A stretch of 64,000 nt of DNA from Micromonospora sp. NBC_00421 (GTDB lineage Bacteria; Actinomycetota; Actinomycetes; Mycobacteriales; Micromonosporaceae): the NCBI RefSeq assembly GCF_036017915.1, contig NZ_CP107929.1, positions 4,840,001 to 4,904,000 of the forward strand, in the 5' to 3' direction. Under the pieces are notes generated by a model, which saw nothing but the letters and a program-made list of their open reading frames with translations, did not search any database and was not told where the DNA came from. This document shows positions 1 to 11,801 of the stretch, piece after piece. Numbering within the stretch: the first letter of the stretch is position 1; each line of letters opens with the position of its first letter. The translations under genes were made by a program, and so were the position numbers.

Positions 1-1
1 T

Positions 2-403
2 GTCGGCCCGGTGCTCGGCGTCTGGGACCACGACCTGGTCGCGGTGGCGGCGGTCGGCGTACTCACCGTCTTCACCGCCGCGATGGTGGCCGCCGCGGTG
101 CAGGGCTGGCTGGGGCTGCTCGGCACCGGGCTGGTGATCCTCCTGCTGGTGGTGCTCGGCAACCCCGGTTCCGGCGGCATCTACGCCCCGGAGTTCCTGC
201 CCGCCGCGCTACGCGGCATGCACCGCTGGAACGTCCCCGGCCTCGCCACCGACCTACTCAAGTCGGTGGTCTACTTCGACTGGCGGTCCACCCGGTGGCC
301 GCTGGCAGGGCTGCTGCTCTGGGCCGCCCTCGGGGTGTTCGGCCTGCTCACCGCCGCCCTGTTCCGCAGCCGACGGGCCGGTTCGGCGCGGGCGGCCCGG
401 TGA
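2..403 (+). CDS. Membrane protein, C-terminal part (cut by window start)
   Basis: The reading frame is open from base 2, so the true start lies upstream. About 133 C-terminal residues remain. They show three or four hydrophobic segments, a loop with GNPGSGG followed by YAPEFLP, and a basic tail ending in RAAR. The loop and topology resemble the last membrane segments of YhgE/Pip or DUF3533-type ABC-2-like permeases, but too little is present to be sure of family or substrate. It ends about 120 bases before ppc and is probably a separate transcription unit. Confidence 0.6.
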   Translation, partial: VGPVLGVWDHDLVAVAAVGVLTVFTAAMVAAAVQGWLGLLGTGLVILLLVVLGNPGSGGIYAPEFLPAALRGMHRWNVPGLATDLLKSVVYFDWRSTRWPLAGLLLWAALGVFGLLTAALFRSRRAGSARAAR

Positions 404-483
404 GGACGCGTCGACCGTGGGGAACGTGACACACCGAACCCCTTCCTTCCGGACCGGGCCGCGCGGATACCATCCAGGGAGTC

Positions 484-497
484 GGACAGCGCTGTCC
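484..497. promoter_or_regulatory. Perfect 14-bp palindrome upstream of ppc
   Basis: GGACAGCGCTGTCC is its own reverse complement. It lies 24 bases before the ppc start and just upstream of the ribosome binding site, a position suited to a repressor site or a small hairpin in the leader. No regulator can be assigned from the sequence alone. Confidence 0.35.
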
Positions 498-521
498 TTC
501 GTACTCACGTAAGGAGCGCAC

Positions 522-3308
<2,787 letters not shown>

Positions 3309-3316
3309 CGGACACC

Positions 3317-3345
3317 GCCCCTGCCGCCGCTGCGGCGGCAGGGGC
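3317..3345. terminator. Bidirectional terminator hairpin after ppc
   Basis: Thirteen paired bases (GCCCCTGCCGCCG and its complement) close a three-base loop between the convergent ends of ppc and the gene at 3353. There is no T tract, as is common in GC-rich actinobacteria. Confidence 0.65.
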
Positions 3346-3352
3346 CCCGGGG

Positions 3353-4126
3353 TCAGAAGTCGCCACCACCGCCGAAGTCGCCACCACCGAAGTCGCCACC
3401 GTCGAAACCCCCGCCACCGAAGTCACCTGCGGTCCCGAAGTCCCCACCGCCGGCATCGCCTGCGGTGCCGAAGTCGGTGCCGTCGCCGAAGCCCTCCTGG
3501 TAGCCGGCGTCGTAACCGGGGTCGGCGAAGGCCGGTGAGAAGAGCGCGTCGGCGATCAGCATCCCGCCGACCACGCCGACACCCGCCCCCAGCGCGGTCT
3601 TCCACCAGGGCGTCGAGTACCAGCCGGACGGCACCGGCCGCCCCTGGTAGCGACCGCCCGGGTAGTAGTACGGGGTGTCCCGGCCGGGTTGCGGGCCGGC
3701 CTTGAAGCTCTGCCCCTGCACGTCCACCTGGCGTTCCCGGGTGATCTCCCCGGCGCCCTGCGCGGCGGCCAGCGGGGGCAGTTCCGGGCCGGGGTCCAGG
3801 CCGAGCGCCACCCGGGCGGCCCGCGCATAGGCGAGCCCCTCCAGCGCGGTCTCCCGGGCGAGCCGGAACTGGTGCACCGTACGGGCCTGCTCCAGCTGGC
3901 TGCCGGCCGCGTTGTACCGCTCACCGGCGTCGACCAGGGCCTGACGTACCGCAGGCTCGTCGCCGTGCAGGTTCATCACCTGGCCACCGAGGCGTTCGTA
4001 CCAGCGTTGTGCGTCGGCCCGGACGTCGGCGAGACTGCGCGCCTCCCGGGCCGCCTTCTCCCGCCGCCACCAGACGAACCCACCGGCCAGCATGGCGACC
4101 AGGATCGCCCCGAGCAGAAGTTCCAT
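3353..4126 (-). CDS. Membrane-anchored protein with Gly/Asp-rich tail
   Basis: No function is recognised. The 257-residue product has an N-terminal membrane segment (about residues 3-20), a charged helical region to about residue 120 containing an ERLGG stretch, a Tyr/Pro/Gly-rich linker, a second hydrophobic segment (about 173-193), and a low-complexity tail rich in Gly, Asp and Phe that ends GGGGDF. Similar helix-plus-glycine-tail proteins are found among actinobacteria as uncharacterised proteins. It diverges from rmuC with a gap of 53 bases and converges on ppc. The tail's repeats make it prone to length change by slippage. Confidence 0.6.
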   Translation of the reverse strand: MELLLGAILVAMLAGGFVWWRREKAAREARSLADVRADAQRWYERLGGQVMNLHGDEPAVRQALVDAGERYNAAGSQLEQARTVHQFRLARETALEGLAYARAARVALGLDPGPELPPLAAAQGAGEITRERQVDVQGQSFKAGPQPGRDTPYYYPGGRYQGRPVPSGWYSTPWWKTALGAGVGVVGGMLIADALFSPAFADPGYDAGYQEGFGDGTDFGTAGDAGGGDFGTAGDFGGGGFDGGDFGGGDFGGGGDF

Positions 4127-4179
4127 CCCCCGAAGGTACCCGGGGGCGTCGAGTCGTACCCGTTTGGCAAGCTCTGGTG

Positions 4180-5331
4180 ATGGACTTCTCGACGCTGGCC
4201 GTGGTGGTGGTCTGCCTCGCCGCCGGTGGCGCGGTCGGCTGGTACGCCGCCCGGTCCCGGTCGGCCACCGAGATCGCCCGGCTGGAGGCGACCCTCGCCG
4301 TCACCCGGGAGGGCGAGGGCCGGCTGGAACAGTCGATGCGGGCGCTGAGCTACGAGGCGACCGCCCAGTCCCAGGAGGCGGTGGCCCGCGCGGTCGCCCC
4401 GCTGCACGACACCCTGCGTCGCTACGAGACCCGGGTCGGCGAGCTGGAACGGGACCGGGTCGACGCCTACGCCGAGCTGCGCGAACAGGTCCGCTCGATG
4501 GGTGCCGTCTCCAGCGAGCTGCGCACCGAGACCAAGCAGCTGGTCGCCGCGCTGCGGGCCCCGCAGGTACGCGGACGCTGGGGCGAGCACCAGCTCCGCC
4601 GGATCGTCGAGGCGGCCGGCATGCTGGAGCACTGCGACTTCAGCGAGCAGGTCACCGCCGCCACCGACCACCAGGGCGTCCGCCCCGACCTGGTGGTCCG
4701 GCTGCACGGTGGGCGGACGGTGGTGGTGGACGCCAAGGCCCCCTTCGACGCCTACCTCACGGCGATGGAGGCGCGCGACGAACGCGGCCGGGACGCCCAT
4801 CTCGACCGGCACGCCAAGCATCTGCGCGGGCACGTCGACGCGCTGGCCGCGAAGACCTACTGGGCGGCGTTCGACGACACCCCGGAGTTCGTGGTGCTGT
4901 TCGTGCCGGCCGACCCGTTCCTGGACGTGGCGTTGCAGCGCGACCCGACGCTGCTGGAGCACGCGTTCGCCCGCAACGTGGTGCTGGCCACCCCGGCCAC
5001 CCTGGTCGCACTGCTCCGTACGGTGGCGTACTCCTGGCGGCAGGAGGCGCTGGCCCGCAACGCGGTGGCGGTGCACTCGCTGGCGCGCGAGCTGTACGGC
5101 CGACTGTCCACCCTGGGCGACCACGTCGGCAAGCTCGGCACCTCGCTCGGCGGCGCGGTCACGGCGTACAACCGGGCGGTCGGTTCGCTTGAGGCACGGG
5201 TGCTGGTCAGCGCGCGCAAGCTGGCCGAGCTGGGCGTCTCCGACCAGGAGCTGGCCGCACCCGCCCAGGTCGAGCTGGCTCCCCGCCAACCCCAGGCCCC
5301 CGAGCTGCTCCCCGTCGACGACCGCCCCTAG
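4180..5331 (+). CDS. rmuC: DNA recombination protein RmuC
   Basis: RmuC-family proteins limit rearrangements between inverted repeats and are thought to be nuclease-related and membrane-anchored. From the ATG at 4180 the protein has 383 residues: an N-terminal membrane helix (about 2-20), a coiled-coil region to about residue 110, then the RmuC domain. That domain contains VRGRWGEHQLRR, QGVRPDLVVRL and VVVDAKAPFDAY, with the family's conserved D-x-K pattern. The frame is open further upstream, but this ATG gives the classical anchor followed by coiled coil, so it was chosen. GTG directly before it is an alternative start. Confidence 0.9.
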   Translation: MDFSTLAVVVVCLAAGGAVGWYAARSRSATEIARLEATLAVTREGEGRLEQSMRALSYEATAQSQEAVARAVAPLHDTLRRYETRVGELERDRVDAYAELREQVRSMGAVSSELRTETKQLVAALRAPQVRGRWGEHQLRRIVEAAGMLEHCDFSEQVTAATDHQGVRPDLVVRLHGGRTVVVDAKAPFDAYLTAMEARDERGRDAHLDRHAKHLRGHVDALAAKTYWAAFDDTPEFVVLFVPADPFLDVALQRDPTLLEHAFARNVVLATPATLVALLRTVAYSWRQEALARNAVAVHSLARELYGRLSTLGDHVGKLGTSLGGAVTAYNRAVGSLEARVLVSARKLAELGVSDQELAAPAQVELAPRQPQAPELLPVDDRP

Positions 5332-5384
5332 CTCACCCCACGCGCTCCACGGCGCGGGCACGGCACCGCGCGGGCACGGGCGGC

Positions 5385-5858
5385 TCAGGAGCGGCGGGCC
5401 GACTCCACCACGAACGGGACGCCCTGCTGGCAGGTGCTCATCAGGTCGGGCCGGGCCCGGCCGATGATGCTGACCCGGGCCCCCACGACGAGCACGTCCT
5501 TCGGGCCGCCGACCAGTTGGTGACCGTCGAGCAGCAGGCAACCGGGCTCGACACCCGACTCGATCGTGCCTGTCAGCTCGGTCGCGCCCACACCGGGCGG
5601 CAGCTTCGGCCCACCGGGCGGCAACTTCGGCCCGCCGGGCGGCAACTTCGGCCCGCCGGGCGGCACCGAAGCACCGGGTGGCAGCGCACCGGTGGATGGC
5701 GCGGACGGGGCCCCCGTGGTCGACGGGGTCGCCGTGGTCGACGGGGAACTTGTCGGCGTGGCCGGGGGGCCGGTGACGTCGGTACCGTCCCCGCTGCCAC
5801 AGCCGGCGAGCGTCAGACCGGCGGCCAGCCCGACGAACACCATCCGAGGAGTTCTCAT
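5385..5858 (-). CDS. Lipoprotein with PPGGPKL repeats
   Basis: The 157-residue product begins with a lipoprotein signal peptide ending in LAGC, with the modified Cys at residue 20. A Thr/Pro/Ser-rich spacer and three exact PPGGPKL heptads follow. A C-terminal domain of about 65 residues holds a Cys pair and ends in VVESARRS. It resembles small beta-rich domains of unknown function; no enzyme motif is seen. The start at 5858 was chosen because it alone places the signal peptide at the N terminus; upstream codons translate a simple repeat. The heptads are encoded by 21-bp DNA repeats, so their number may vary between strains. Confidence 0.75.
   Translation of the reverse strand: MRTPRMVFVGLAAGLTLAGCGSGDGTDVTGPPATPTSSPSTTATPSTTGAPSAPSTGALPPGASVPPGGPKLPPGGPKLPPGGPKLPPGVGATELTGTIESGVEPGCLLLDGHQLVGGPKDVLVVGARVSIIGRARPDLMSTCQQGVPFVVESARRS
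5593..5655. repeat. Three tandem 21-bp repeats in a lipoprotein gene
   Basis: Units begin at 5593, 5614 and 5635 and encode PPGGPKL on the minus strand. Copies two and three are identical; the first differs at two positions. Confidence 0.85.
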
Positions 5859-5950
5859 ACCCACTGGGACGTACCCCGTCCGTGATCCGTTCCGCGTGAC
5901 AGGCATCGATCCGTGAGAACGCACATCGATGCGCCGGCCACCTTCCCCAG

Positions 5951-5987
5951 ACCCACCCACCCACCCACCCACCCACCCACCCACCCA
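5951..5987. repeat. (ACCC)n tetranucleotide microsatellite
   Basis: About nine perfect ACCC units lie upstream of the lipoprotein start at 5858. The 5859-6169 intergenic stretch otherwise holds the palindromic repeat at 6024 and a run of ten G at 6138-6147. No gene is seen in it. Confidence 0.85.
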
Positions 5988-6023
5988 CGCCAGCCCGCCC
6001 CACCGCCACGCCCGCCCCACTGG

Positions 6024-6091
6024 CCCCGGTGATCAAGAGAAATACGTCACGATTGATCTCCACGGTGACGCAGACCTCTTGATCACCGGGG
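6024..6091. repeat. Dispersed palindromic repeat, copy 1
   Basis: Two 27-base arms (6024-6050 and 6065-6091) are inverted copies. The outer 16 bases, CCCCGGTGATCAAGAG, pair perfectly, followed by five unpaired positions and then CGTCAC. The loop is 14 bases. Related hairpins occur at 23191 and twice at 49536-49679. It lies just downstream of ispH, so it may end that transcript. Confidence 0.85.
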
Positions 6092-6169
6092 CCCGTCTCG
6101 CTGAAGGTGTTTCCGGCGATCTTGGTTAGTAGGTTTCGGGGGGGGGGAGCGGGCGCTGATGGTACGGCG

Positions 6170-7153
6170 TCAGCCGCGGGCGGCGGCCTTCATGTCGCGC
6201 TTGAGCTCCTGGGGCAGCGAGAAGGTCAGTCGCTCGTTGGCGGTGACCACCTCGTCGACGTCGGTGAAGCCCCGCTCGGCCAGGTAGGCAAGCACCTCCT
6301 GGACCAACTCGTCGGGCACGCTCGCCCCGGAGGTCAGGCCGACGGTGGCGGCACCGGCCAGCCAGGCGTCGTCGATCTCGTGGGCGAAATCGACCAGGTG
6401 CCCGGCGCGGGCCCCGGCGTCCAGGGCCACCTCGACGAGGCGTACCGAGTTGGACGAGTTGCGGGAGCCGACCACGAGCACCACGTCGCAGTCGGGGGCG
6501 ATCTCCTTGACCACGTGCTGCCGGTTGGAGGTGGCGTAGCAGATGTCGTCGCTGGGCGGCGACTGGAGCAGCGGCAGCCGGGTCTTGAGCCGGGCCACCG
6601 TCTCCAGCGTCTCGTCCACCGACAGGGTGGTCTGGGAGAGCCAGACGACCTTGCTCGGATCCCGCACGGTGATCTTGTCGGCGTCGTCGGGACCGTCGAC
6701 CAGCTGGATGTGGGCGGGGGCCTCGCCTGCGGTGCCGATGACCTCCTCGTGCCCCTCGTGGCCGATCAGCAGGATGTCGTAGTCCTCGGCGGCGAACCGC
6801 TTGGCCTCCTGGTGCACCTTGGTCACCAGCGGGCAGGTCGCGTCGATCGCCTTGAGCGAGCGCACCTTCGCCTGCTCGTAGACCTCGGGGGCGACGCCGT
6901 GCGCCGAGAAGATGACGGTGGCGCCCTCCGGCACCTCCTCGTTCTCCTCCACGAAGATCGCGCCCTGGGCCTCCAGGGTCTGCACCACGTGCTTGTTGTG
7001 CACGATCTGCTTGCGGACGTAGATCGGAGCGCCGTAGAGCTTCAGCGCCTCCTCGACGGTCTGCACCGCCCGGTCCACCCCCGCGCAGTAGCCGCGGGGC
7101 TTGGCCAGGAGCACGCGCTTGCCGGTCTTGGGGGTCGCCTCAGCCTCGGTCAC
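6170..7153 (-). CDS. ispH: 4-hydroxy-3-methylbut-2-enyl diphosphate reductase
   Basis: IspH (LytB) performs the last step of the MEP pathway, reducing HMBPP to IPP and DMAPP with a 4Fe-4S cluster. From the GTG at 7153 the protein has 327 residues. The three cluster cysteines are visible in [19 protein letters not shown] and [11 protein letters not shown]. Substrate-binding signatures [24 protein letters not shown] and GLTSGASVP are intact. The start was chosen because TACGAT lies six bases upstream, a leaderless pattern; the frame continues much further but encodes nothing IspH-like. It diverges from xseA, an arrangement shared with mycobacteria. Confidence 0.96.
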   Translation of the reverse strand: MTEAEATPKTGKRVLLAKPRGYCAGVDRAVQTVEEALKLYGAPIYVRKQIVHNKHVVQTLEAQGAIFVEENEEVPEGATVIFSAHGVAPEVYEQAKVRSLKAIDATCPLVTKVHQEAKRFAAEDYDILLIGHEGHEEVIGTAGEAPAHIQLVDGPDDADKITVRDPSKVVWLSQTTLSVDETLETVARLKTRLPLLQSPPSDDICYATSNRQHVVKEIAPDCDVVLVVGSRNSSNSVRLVEVALDAGARAGHLVDFAHEIDDAWLAGAATVGLTSGASVPDELVQEVLAYLAERGFTDVDEVVTANERLTFSLPQELKRDMKAAARG

Positions 7154-7282
7154 CCACCCATCGTACGTGCCGACATCTCCGACGACAGGGGCTGCGACCC
7201 GTACCACAGCGGGGGTACGGAGCCGGTGGACCGGCGGCCCGGCAGCGCGCGGTTCGTCGGAGCCGGACCGTAGGGTGGGCGG

Positions 7283-8509
7283 GTGACCGACGCCCCCCGC
7301 AGCACCCCCGAGGAGCCCTGGCCGGTCCGGGTGGTCAGCCAGAAGGTCGGCGCGTGGATCGCCAGGCTCGGCTGGGTCTGGGTCGACGGGCAGGTGGCAC
7401 AGATCAGCCGTCGGCCGGGAGCGGGCACGGTCTTCCTCACCCTGCGTGACCCGTCGGCCGACCTCAGCCTCACCGTCACCACCAACCGGGACGTCCTCGA
7501 CGCCGGCGCCCCCGAGCTGCGCGAGGGCGCCCGGGTGGTGCTGCACGCCAAGCCGGAGTTCTACGCGGCCCGGGGCACGCTGAGCCTGCGGGCCGACGAG
7601 ATCCGCCAGGTCGGGCTCGGTGAGCTGCTGGCCCGACTGGAGAAACTCAAGAAGCTGCTCGCCGCCGAGGGGTTGTTCGACAGGTCCCGCAAGCGCCGGC
7701 CGCCGTTCCTGCCACAGCGGATCGGCCTGATCACCGGCCGGGCGTCGGCGGCCGAGCGGGACGTGCTGACCAATGCCCGGCGGCGCTGGCCGGCAGTGGA
7801 GTTCCGCACCGTCAACGTGGCGGTGCAGGGGCCGGGTGCGGTGTCGCAGATCGTCGACGCGCTGCGGGTCCTCGACGCCGACGAGACCATCGACGTGATC
7901 ATCCTGGCCCGGGGCGGCGGCGGCATCGAGGATCTGCTGCCCTTCTCCGACGAGGCGCTGTGCCGGGCTGTCTTCGCCTGCCGTACCCCGGTGGTCAGCG
8001 CGATCGGCCACGAGACGGACGCCCCGCTCGTCGACTACGTCGCCGACGTCCGCGCGTCCACTCCGACGGACGCGGCCAAGCGGGTCGTCCCCGACCTGGC
8101 CGACGAGGTACGGCTGATCGGTCAGGCCCGGTCCCGGCTGGAGCGGGCGGTGCGCAACCTGGTCGACCGGGAGTCGCACCGGCTGACCCTGCTGCGGTCC
8201 CGGCCGGTGCTGGCCCGCCCACAGGTGATGGTCGACCAGCGGGCCACCGAGGTGACCGCGTTGCGTGACCGGTCGACCCGCAGCCTGACCCACCGGCTCG
8301 GCGCGGCCACCGACGACCTGCGGCACACCCTGGCCCGGCTGCGTGCGCTCTCCCCCGCCGCCACCCTCGATCGGGGCTACGCCATCGTGCAGCGGGCCGA
8401 CGGGCACGTGGTCCGGGCGGCCGGCGAGGTGGCCCAGGGCGACCCGCTGCGGGTACGCCTCGCCGAAGGCGAGCTGACCGCGACCGTCGAGGAGATGAGG
8501 ACGACATGA
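7283..8509 (+). CDS. xseA: Exodeoxyribonuclease VII large subunit
   Basis: XseA is the large subunit of the processive single-strand exonuclease that degrades DNA to oligonucleotides and acts in mismatch repair. The 408-residue protein has an N-terminal OB fold (about 20-110, with WVDGQVAQI), then the catalytic XseA domain containing [29 protein letters not shown] and [24 protein letters not shown]. The coiled-coil part and a C-terminal LDRGYAIV segment follow. The GTG start sits six bases after TAGGGT, so the mRNA is probably leaderless. Its stop codon overlaps the xseB start (ATGA), giving translational coupling. Confidence 0.96.
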   Translation: MTDAPRSTPEEPWPVRVVSQKVGAWIARLGWVWVDGQVAQISRRPGAGTVFLTLRDPSADLSLTVTTNRDVLDAGAPELREGARVVLHAKPEFYAARGTLSLRADEIRQVGLGELLARLEKLKKLLAAEGLFDRSRKRRPPFLPQRIGLITGRASAAERDVLTNARRRWPAVEFRTVNVAVQGPGAVSQIVDALRVLDADETIDVIILARGGGGIEDLLPFSDEALCRAVFACRTPVVSAIGHETDAPLVDYVADVRASTPTDAAKRVVPDLADEVRLIGQARSRLERAVRNLVDRESHRLTLLRSRPVLARPQVMVDQRATEVTALRDRSTRSLTHRLGAATDDLRHTLARLRALSPAATLDRGYAIVQRADGHVVRAAGEVAQGDPLRVRLAEGELTATVEEMRTT

Positions 8510-8718
8510 GCGAGCGCAAACCCGACGAGCGGCTCAGCTACGAGCAGGCCCGCGCCGAGTTGGCCCAGGTGGTGGAGCGGCTGGAGGCCGGCGGCACGTC
8601 GTTGGAGGAGTCGCTGGCGCTGTGGGAGCGCGGCGAGCAGCTCGCCGCGGACTGCCAACGTGCCCTCGACGGCGCACGCGCCCGGATCGACGCCGCCCGG
8701 TCCACCGCGGAAGCCTGA
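8506..8718 (+). CDS. xseB: Exodeoxyribonuclease VII small subunit
   Basis: The 70-residue helical protein carries the XseB core: [18 protein letters not shown], then [16 protein letters not shown]. Several copies bind the coiled-coil part of XseA to form the holoenzyme. Length is normal. The start overlaps the xseA stop by four bases. A GC-rich hairpin follows at 8744. Confidence 0.95.
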   Translation: MSERKPDERLSYEQARAELAQVVERLEAGGTSLEESLALWERGEQLAADCQRALDGARARIDAARSTAEA

Positions 8719-8743
8719 CCCGGCCCCGCCCTCGACGGACGGG

Positions 8744-8773
8744 CCGCACCCGCTGCCGGCGGAGCGGGTGCGG
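8744..8773. terminator. Terminator hairpin after xseAB
   Basis: CCGCACCCGCT pairs perfectly with AGCGGGTGCGG across an eight-base loop, 25 bases after xseB and facing the minus-strand remnant at 8799. Confidence 0.6.
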
Positions 8774-8798
8774 TGGCCCGTGCCGGCGCAGCGGTGGG

Positions 8799-8930
8799 TC
8801 AGCCGGCGAGGCGGATGCGTACCCGGCGGTTCTGCTTGCCCTTGCTCTCCACCTTGACGATCTGCAGCCGCCCGACCTGCCCGATCGAGGCGACGTGGGT
8901 GCCACCGTCGGCCTGCACGTCGAGGCCCTC
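8799..8930 (-). pseudogene. 3' remnant of an alanyl-tRNA editing (AlaX-like) gene
   Basis: On the minus strand 43 codons end in a TGA at 8799-8801. They read as the C-terminal end of AlaX/AlaRS editing domains, with DVQADGGTHVAS, then IGQVGRLQIVKVES and GKQNRRVRIRL. GGTHV belongs to the zinc-binding part of that fold, and KGKQNRR is its typical ending. No start or upstream domain exists; the frame runs directly into the 3' end of the neighbouring lipoprotein gene. This is what remains of a gene after a deletion that removed the rest. AlaX normally hydrolyses mischarged Ser- or Gly-tRNA(Ala). Confidence 0.75.
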
Positions 8931-9774
8931 AGTTGAACAGGTTGTAGAGCTCCTGCGGCGCCTCGACCACCTGGTCGGAGGCGGGCTTCTGGGCGGCGGT
9001 GGCGCTGCCGTAGTCGGAGTAGGTGATCTTGATGTCCTGGGCGGCGGTCTGACCGGCGGCCGGGATCTGGACCACCATCTCGCTGAGCCGGCCCTGCGGG
9101 TCCAGCTTCGCGGTGAACGGCACCGACTGCGCCTGGGCGCCCAGCGCGGTGATCACCGTCGGGTCGACCGAACCGGCCTCGGCCGCCTTCGACACGTCCA
9201 GGGTGCCGGCGTAGCTGCCCTCGCCGGTCTGCCGTACCTCGGTGATGCCCTGGGTGAGCACGGCGCTGCCGGCCGGGTCGACCTTGTCGAAGTCGAAGCC
9301 GAGCGACTTGTTGCCCTTGATCCGGGTCTGGTCGAGGTGCTGGTACTTGCCGAGGCTGAGCTTCTGCGCACCGGGGATGCTGCTTGCGGACTTGCCGCCG
9401 AGGTCCAGCTTCACCCAGCTGTCCGGCTTGGCGTGGATCACGTCCAGGTTCATCATCAGGTCCGAGGACGCGTCACCGATGCTCAGCTTGATCTGGGCGC
9501 TCTGGCTGGGCTGGTGCACCTGCCCCTCGGCGGTGGAGCCCACCCCGGTCATGGTGAACCGGAAGTTGCCGTTGCGGATCTCGTTGGTGGAGTTCAGCAG
9601 GGCCTGCTTGGCCTCGGAGGTGCCGGGCGAGGCGCTGCCCGAGGCGGCGCTGCCGGAGACCGTCGGGGATGCGGAGGCCCCCGCCTCGCCGCTTCCGGAG
9701 TTGTTGCAGGCGGCCAGGCCGGGGGTGAGCAGCGCCGCGGCGAAGACCGCCGTGCTGAAACGTCGAATGGTCAC
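8929..9774 (-). CDS. LppX/LprG-like lipoprotein
   Basis: The 281-residue protein has a signal peptide with lipobox LAAC (Cys 23), a Ser/Ala/Gly-rich spacer to about residue 55, then a domain of the LppX_LprAFG type. In mycobacteria members of that family carry hydrophobic lipids across the envelope in a half-beta-barrel. Supporting stretches are NFRFTMTG, SWVKLDLGGK and YAGTLDVSK. It ends with ELYNLFN. The stop abuts the AlaX remnant, so the gene's 3' flank has been rearranged. Substrate cannot be told from sequence. Confidence 0.8.
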   Translation of the reverse strand: MTIRRFSTAVFAAALLTPGLAACNNSGSGEAGASASPTVSGSAASGSASPGTSEAKQALLNSTNEIRNGNFRFTMTGVGSTAEGQVHQPSQSAQIKLSIGDASSDLMMNLDVIHAKPDSWVKLDLGGKSASSIPGAQKLSLGKYQHLDQTRIKGNKSLGFDFDKVDPAGSAVLTQGITEVRQTGEGSYAGTLDVSKAAEAGSVDPTVITALGAQAQSVPFTAKLDPQGRLSEMVVQIPAAGQTAAQDIKITYSDYGSATAAQKPASDQVVEAPQELYNLFN

Positions 9775-9961
9775 GTCAGGCTCTCCAGTCGGGTCGTCCG
9801 GTCCCCGGCGGGTGCCGGGGCGTGGCGCCGCGGGCGTGACGCTCTTTCGCGCGGCGCGCGGTCCCCGCCCGGTCGCGCCCGGCCCGGGGTCGCGTCCCTT
9901 CTGTTCCCGGACGTCGCCTTCCGCAATCCACCCCGGCGTGAATCACCCGTACGCCCGGGCG

Positions 9962-9998
9962 TGGAGCACCCGCCCGACCTGGCTTGGAGCACCCGCCC
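9962..9998. repeat. Two 14-bp direct repeats, period 23
   Basis: TGGAGCACCCGCCC occurs at 9962 and again at 9985. It lies in the 254-base gap (9775-10028) between the lipoprotein start and the 3' end of the DUF4245 gene. No gene is seen in that gap. Confidence 0.7.
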
Positions 9999-10028
9999 AA
10001 CCCGGCGTGGTCACCGCCCCGCCCCTGG

Positions 10029-10613
10029 TCAGCGCAGTGCGCCGGCCAGCTCGCGCAACTCGTTGTCCCTGGCGTCCCCGACCACGATCACCGTACGGTT
10101 CGGTTCGAGCAGCACCAGGGCCTGCTCGTTGCCCCGCCCGGTGTACCGCTGCCAGTTCGCCCCGCCCAGGTCGGCCGGCCCCTGCGGTTGCCCCGCTGCG
10201 GTCAGCTCGGCCGGGAGCAGTCGCTCCGGCGGCACGTTGCTCTGCACCAGCTGGGCGCCCCGCCCCTCCGGAGTGAGATAGCCCACCCGCAGGTTCGCGC
10301 CGCCCTCGACGGTACGGAAACTGGCGCTCACCGTACGCCAGCCGGAGCCGAGCCCGGACGGCTCGGTGACCGGGAAGACGTTCGCGGCGCGGGCCTGCTC
10401 GTAGGCGGGGGTGGCGTCGACGGTGGTCGGCTGCTCGCCACCGAGGAAGCCCCGGTAGAAGGCGAGCAGCAGGGCGATCGGGACCAGCAGCACCAGCAGG
10501 GACAGCGCCATGTCCTTCGGCGACCGCTCTGAGCGGGGTTTCTCCACCCGGCCGGCACCCGCCGGCGGGGTCGGCTCGGCGGGTACGCGGTCGGCAGGCT
10601 GTGCGGGCTCCAC
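10029..10613 (-). CDS. DUF4245 membrane-anchored protein
   Basis: From the GTG at 10613 the product has 194 residues: a Pro-rich cytoplasmic N terminus, one membrane helix ([17 protein letters not shown], about residues 37-55) and an extracytoplasmic domain matching the actinobacterial DUF4245 family, with [24 protein letters not shown] and [10 protein letters not shown]. Function is unknown. A GAGAAT -10-like box lies six bases before the GTG and favours it; an ATG at 10658 is the alternative. It diverges from glpX, as does the homologous pair in M. tuberculosis (Rv1100/Rv1099c). Confidence 0.8.
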   Translation of the reverse strand: MEPAQPADRVPAEPTPPAGAGRVEKPRSERSPKDMALSLLVLLVPIALLLAFYRGFLGGEQPTTVDATPAYEQARAANVFPVTEPSGLGSGWRTVSASFRTVEGGANLRVGYLTPEGRGAQLVQSNVPPERLLPAELTAAGQPQGPADLGGANWQRYTGRGNEQALVLLEPNRTVIVVGDARDNELRELAGALR

Positions 10614-10769
10614 CGGCCCATTCTCGCAGCCGCCCGGTGGAGCGATCCCGCCCACCATCGCCCCGCCCCGTCTCCGGACCTGGCATCGTGTGAGGATCAG
10701 CGACAAAACCGGCCGGGGCGACCGAGCCCCTGCCGGTCCACCCCGCACCGTCGCGAGGAGGAGGCCGCC

Positions 10770-11801
10770 ATGACGAACACCAGGACGCGGATCCCACAGG
10801 ATCTCGACCGCAACCTCGCCCTCGACCTGGTCCGGGTCACCGAGGCCGCGGCGATGGCCGCCGGCCGGTGGGTCGGCCGGGGCGACAAGGAGGGTGGCGA
10901 CGGGGCAGCCGTCGACGCCATGCGCAAGTTGATCAACTCGATCCAGATGCGCGGCGTCGTGGTGATCGGCGAGGGCGAGAAGGACAACGCCCCGATGCTG
11001 TTCAACGGCGAGGAGGTGGGCGACGGCAGCGGCCCCGAGGTGGACGTGGCGGTGGATCCGGTCGACGGCACCACGCTGATGAGCAAGGGCATGCCCAACG
11101 CGCTCGCGGTGCTGGCCGTCTCCGAGCGGGGGGCGATGTTCGACCCGAGCGCCGTCTTCTACATGGAGAAGCTGGCCGTCGGTCCGGCGTACGCCGACGT
11201 GGTGGACATCGAGGCCGGGCCGGCGGAGAACATCCGGCGGATCGCCAAGGTCAAGGGCACCGACGTCGCCGAGGTCACCGTCTGCGTGCTGGACCGTTCC
11301 CGGCACGAGGATCTGGTGGACGAGATCCGCCGTACCGGGGCGGGCATCCGGTTCATCTCCGACGGCGACATCGCCGGCTCGATCGCCGCCGCCCGGGGTG
11401 AGTCGGGCGTCGACGTGCTGATGGGCATCGGCGGCACCCCGGAGGGGATCATCTCCGCGTGTGCGCTCAAGTGCATGGGCGGGGCGATGCAGGCCAAGCT
11501 CTGGCCGCGTGACCCGCAGGAGCGGGAGAAGGCGCTCGCCGCCGGGCACGACCTGGACCGGGTGCTCGGCACCGACGACCTGGTCACCGGGGACAACTGC
11601 TTCTTCGTGGCGACCGGGGTCACCTCCGGTGACCTGCTGCGCGGGGTGCGTTACCAGGACGGCGGGGCGTACACCCAGTCGATCGTGATGCGGTCCAAGA
11701 GCGGCACCATCCGGGTGATCGACTCGTACCACCGGTTGGAGAAGCTGGCCCTCTACTCGGCGGTGGACTTCGACGGCAGGCCCCTGGCAGAGCAGGAGTG
11801 A
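10770..11801 (+). CDS. glpX: Fructose-1,6-bisphosphatase class II
   Basis: GlpX hydrolyses fructose-1,6-bisphosphate to fructose-6-phosphate, the committed step of gluconeogenesis and the main FBPase of many actinobacteria. The 343-residue protein shows the lithium-sensitive phosphatase signature: [11 protein letters not shown] and [12 protein letters not shown] for metal binding, then [11 protein letters not shown] and [16 protein letters not shown] for the sugar phosphate. The ATG follows GAGGAGGAGG. The stop overlaps the GTG of the downstream transporter. Confidence 0.96.
   Translation: MTNTRTRIPQDLDRNLALDLVRVTEAAAMAAGRWVGRGDKEGGDGAAVDAMRKLINSIQMRGVVVIGEGEKDNAPMLFNGEEVGDGSGPEVDVAVDPVDGTTLMSKGMPNALAVLAVSERGAMFDPSAVFYMEKLAVGPAYADVVDIEAGPAENIRRIAKVKGTDVAEVTVCVLDRSRHEDLVDEIRRTGAGIRFISDGDIAGSIAAARGESGVDVLMGIGGTPEGIISACALKCMGGAMQAKLWPRDPQEREKALAAGHDLDRVLGTDDLVTGDNCFFVATGVTSGDLLRGVRYQDGGAYTQSIVMRSKSGTIRVIDSYHRLEKLALYSAVDFDGRPLAEQE

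Noticed and set aside
8622..8936. Plus-strand frame over the xseB end and AlaX remnant
   Set aside because: It is antisense to the minus-strand GGTHV/KGKQNRR remnant, which is the meaningful reading.
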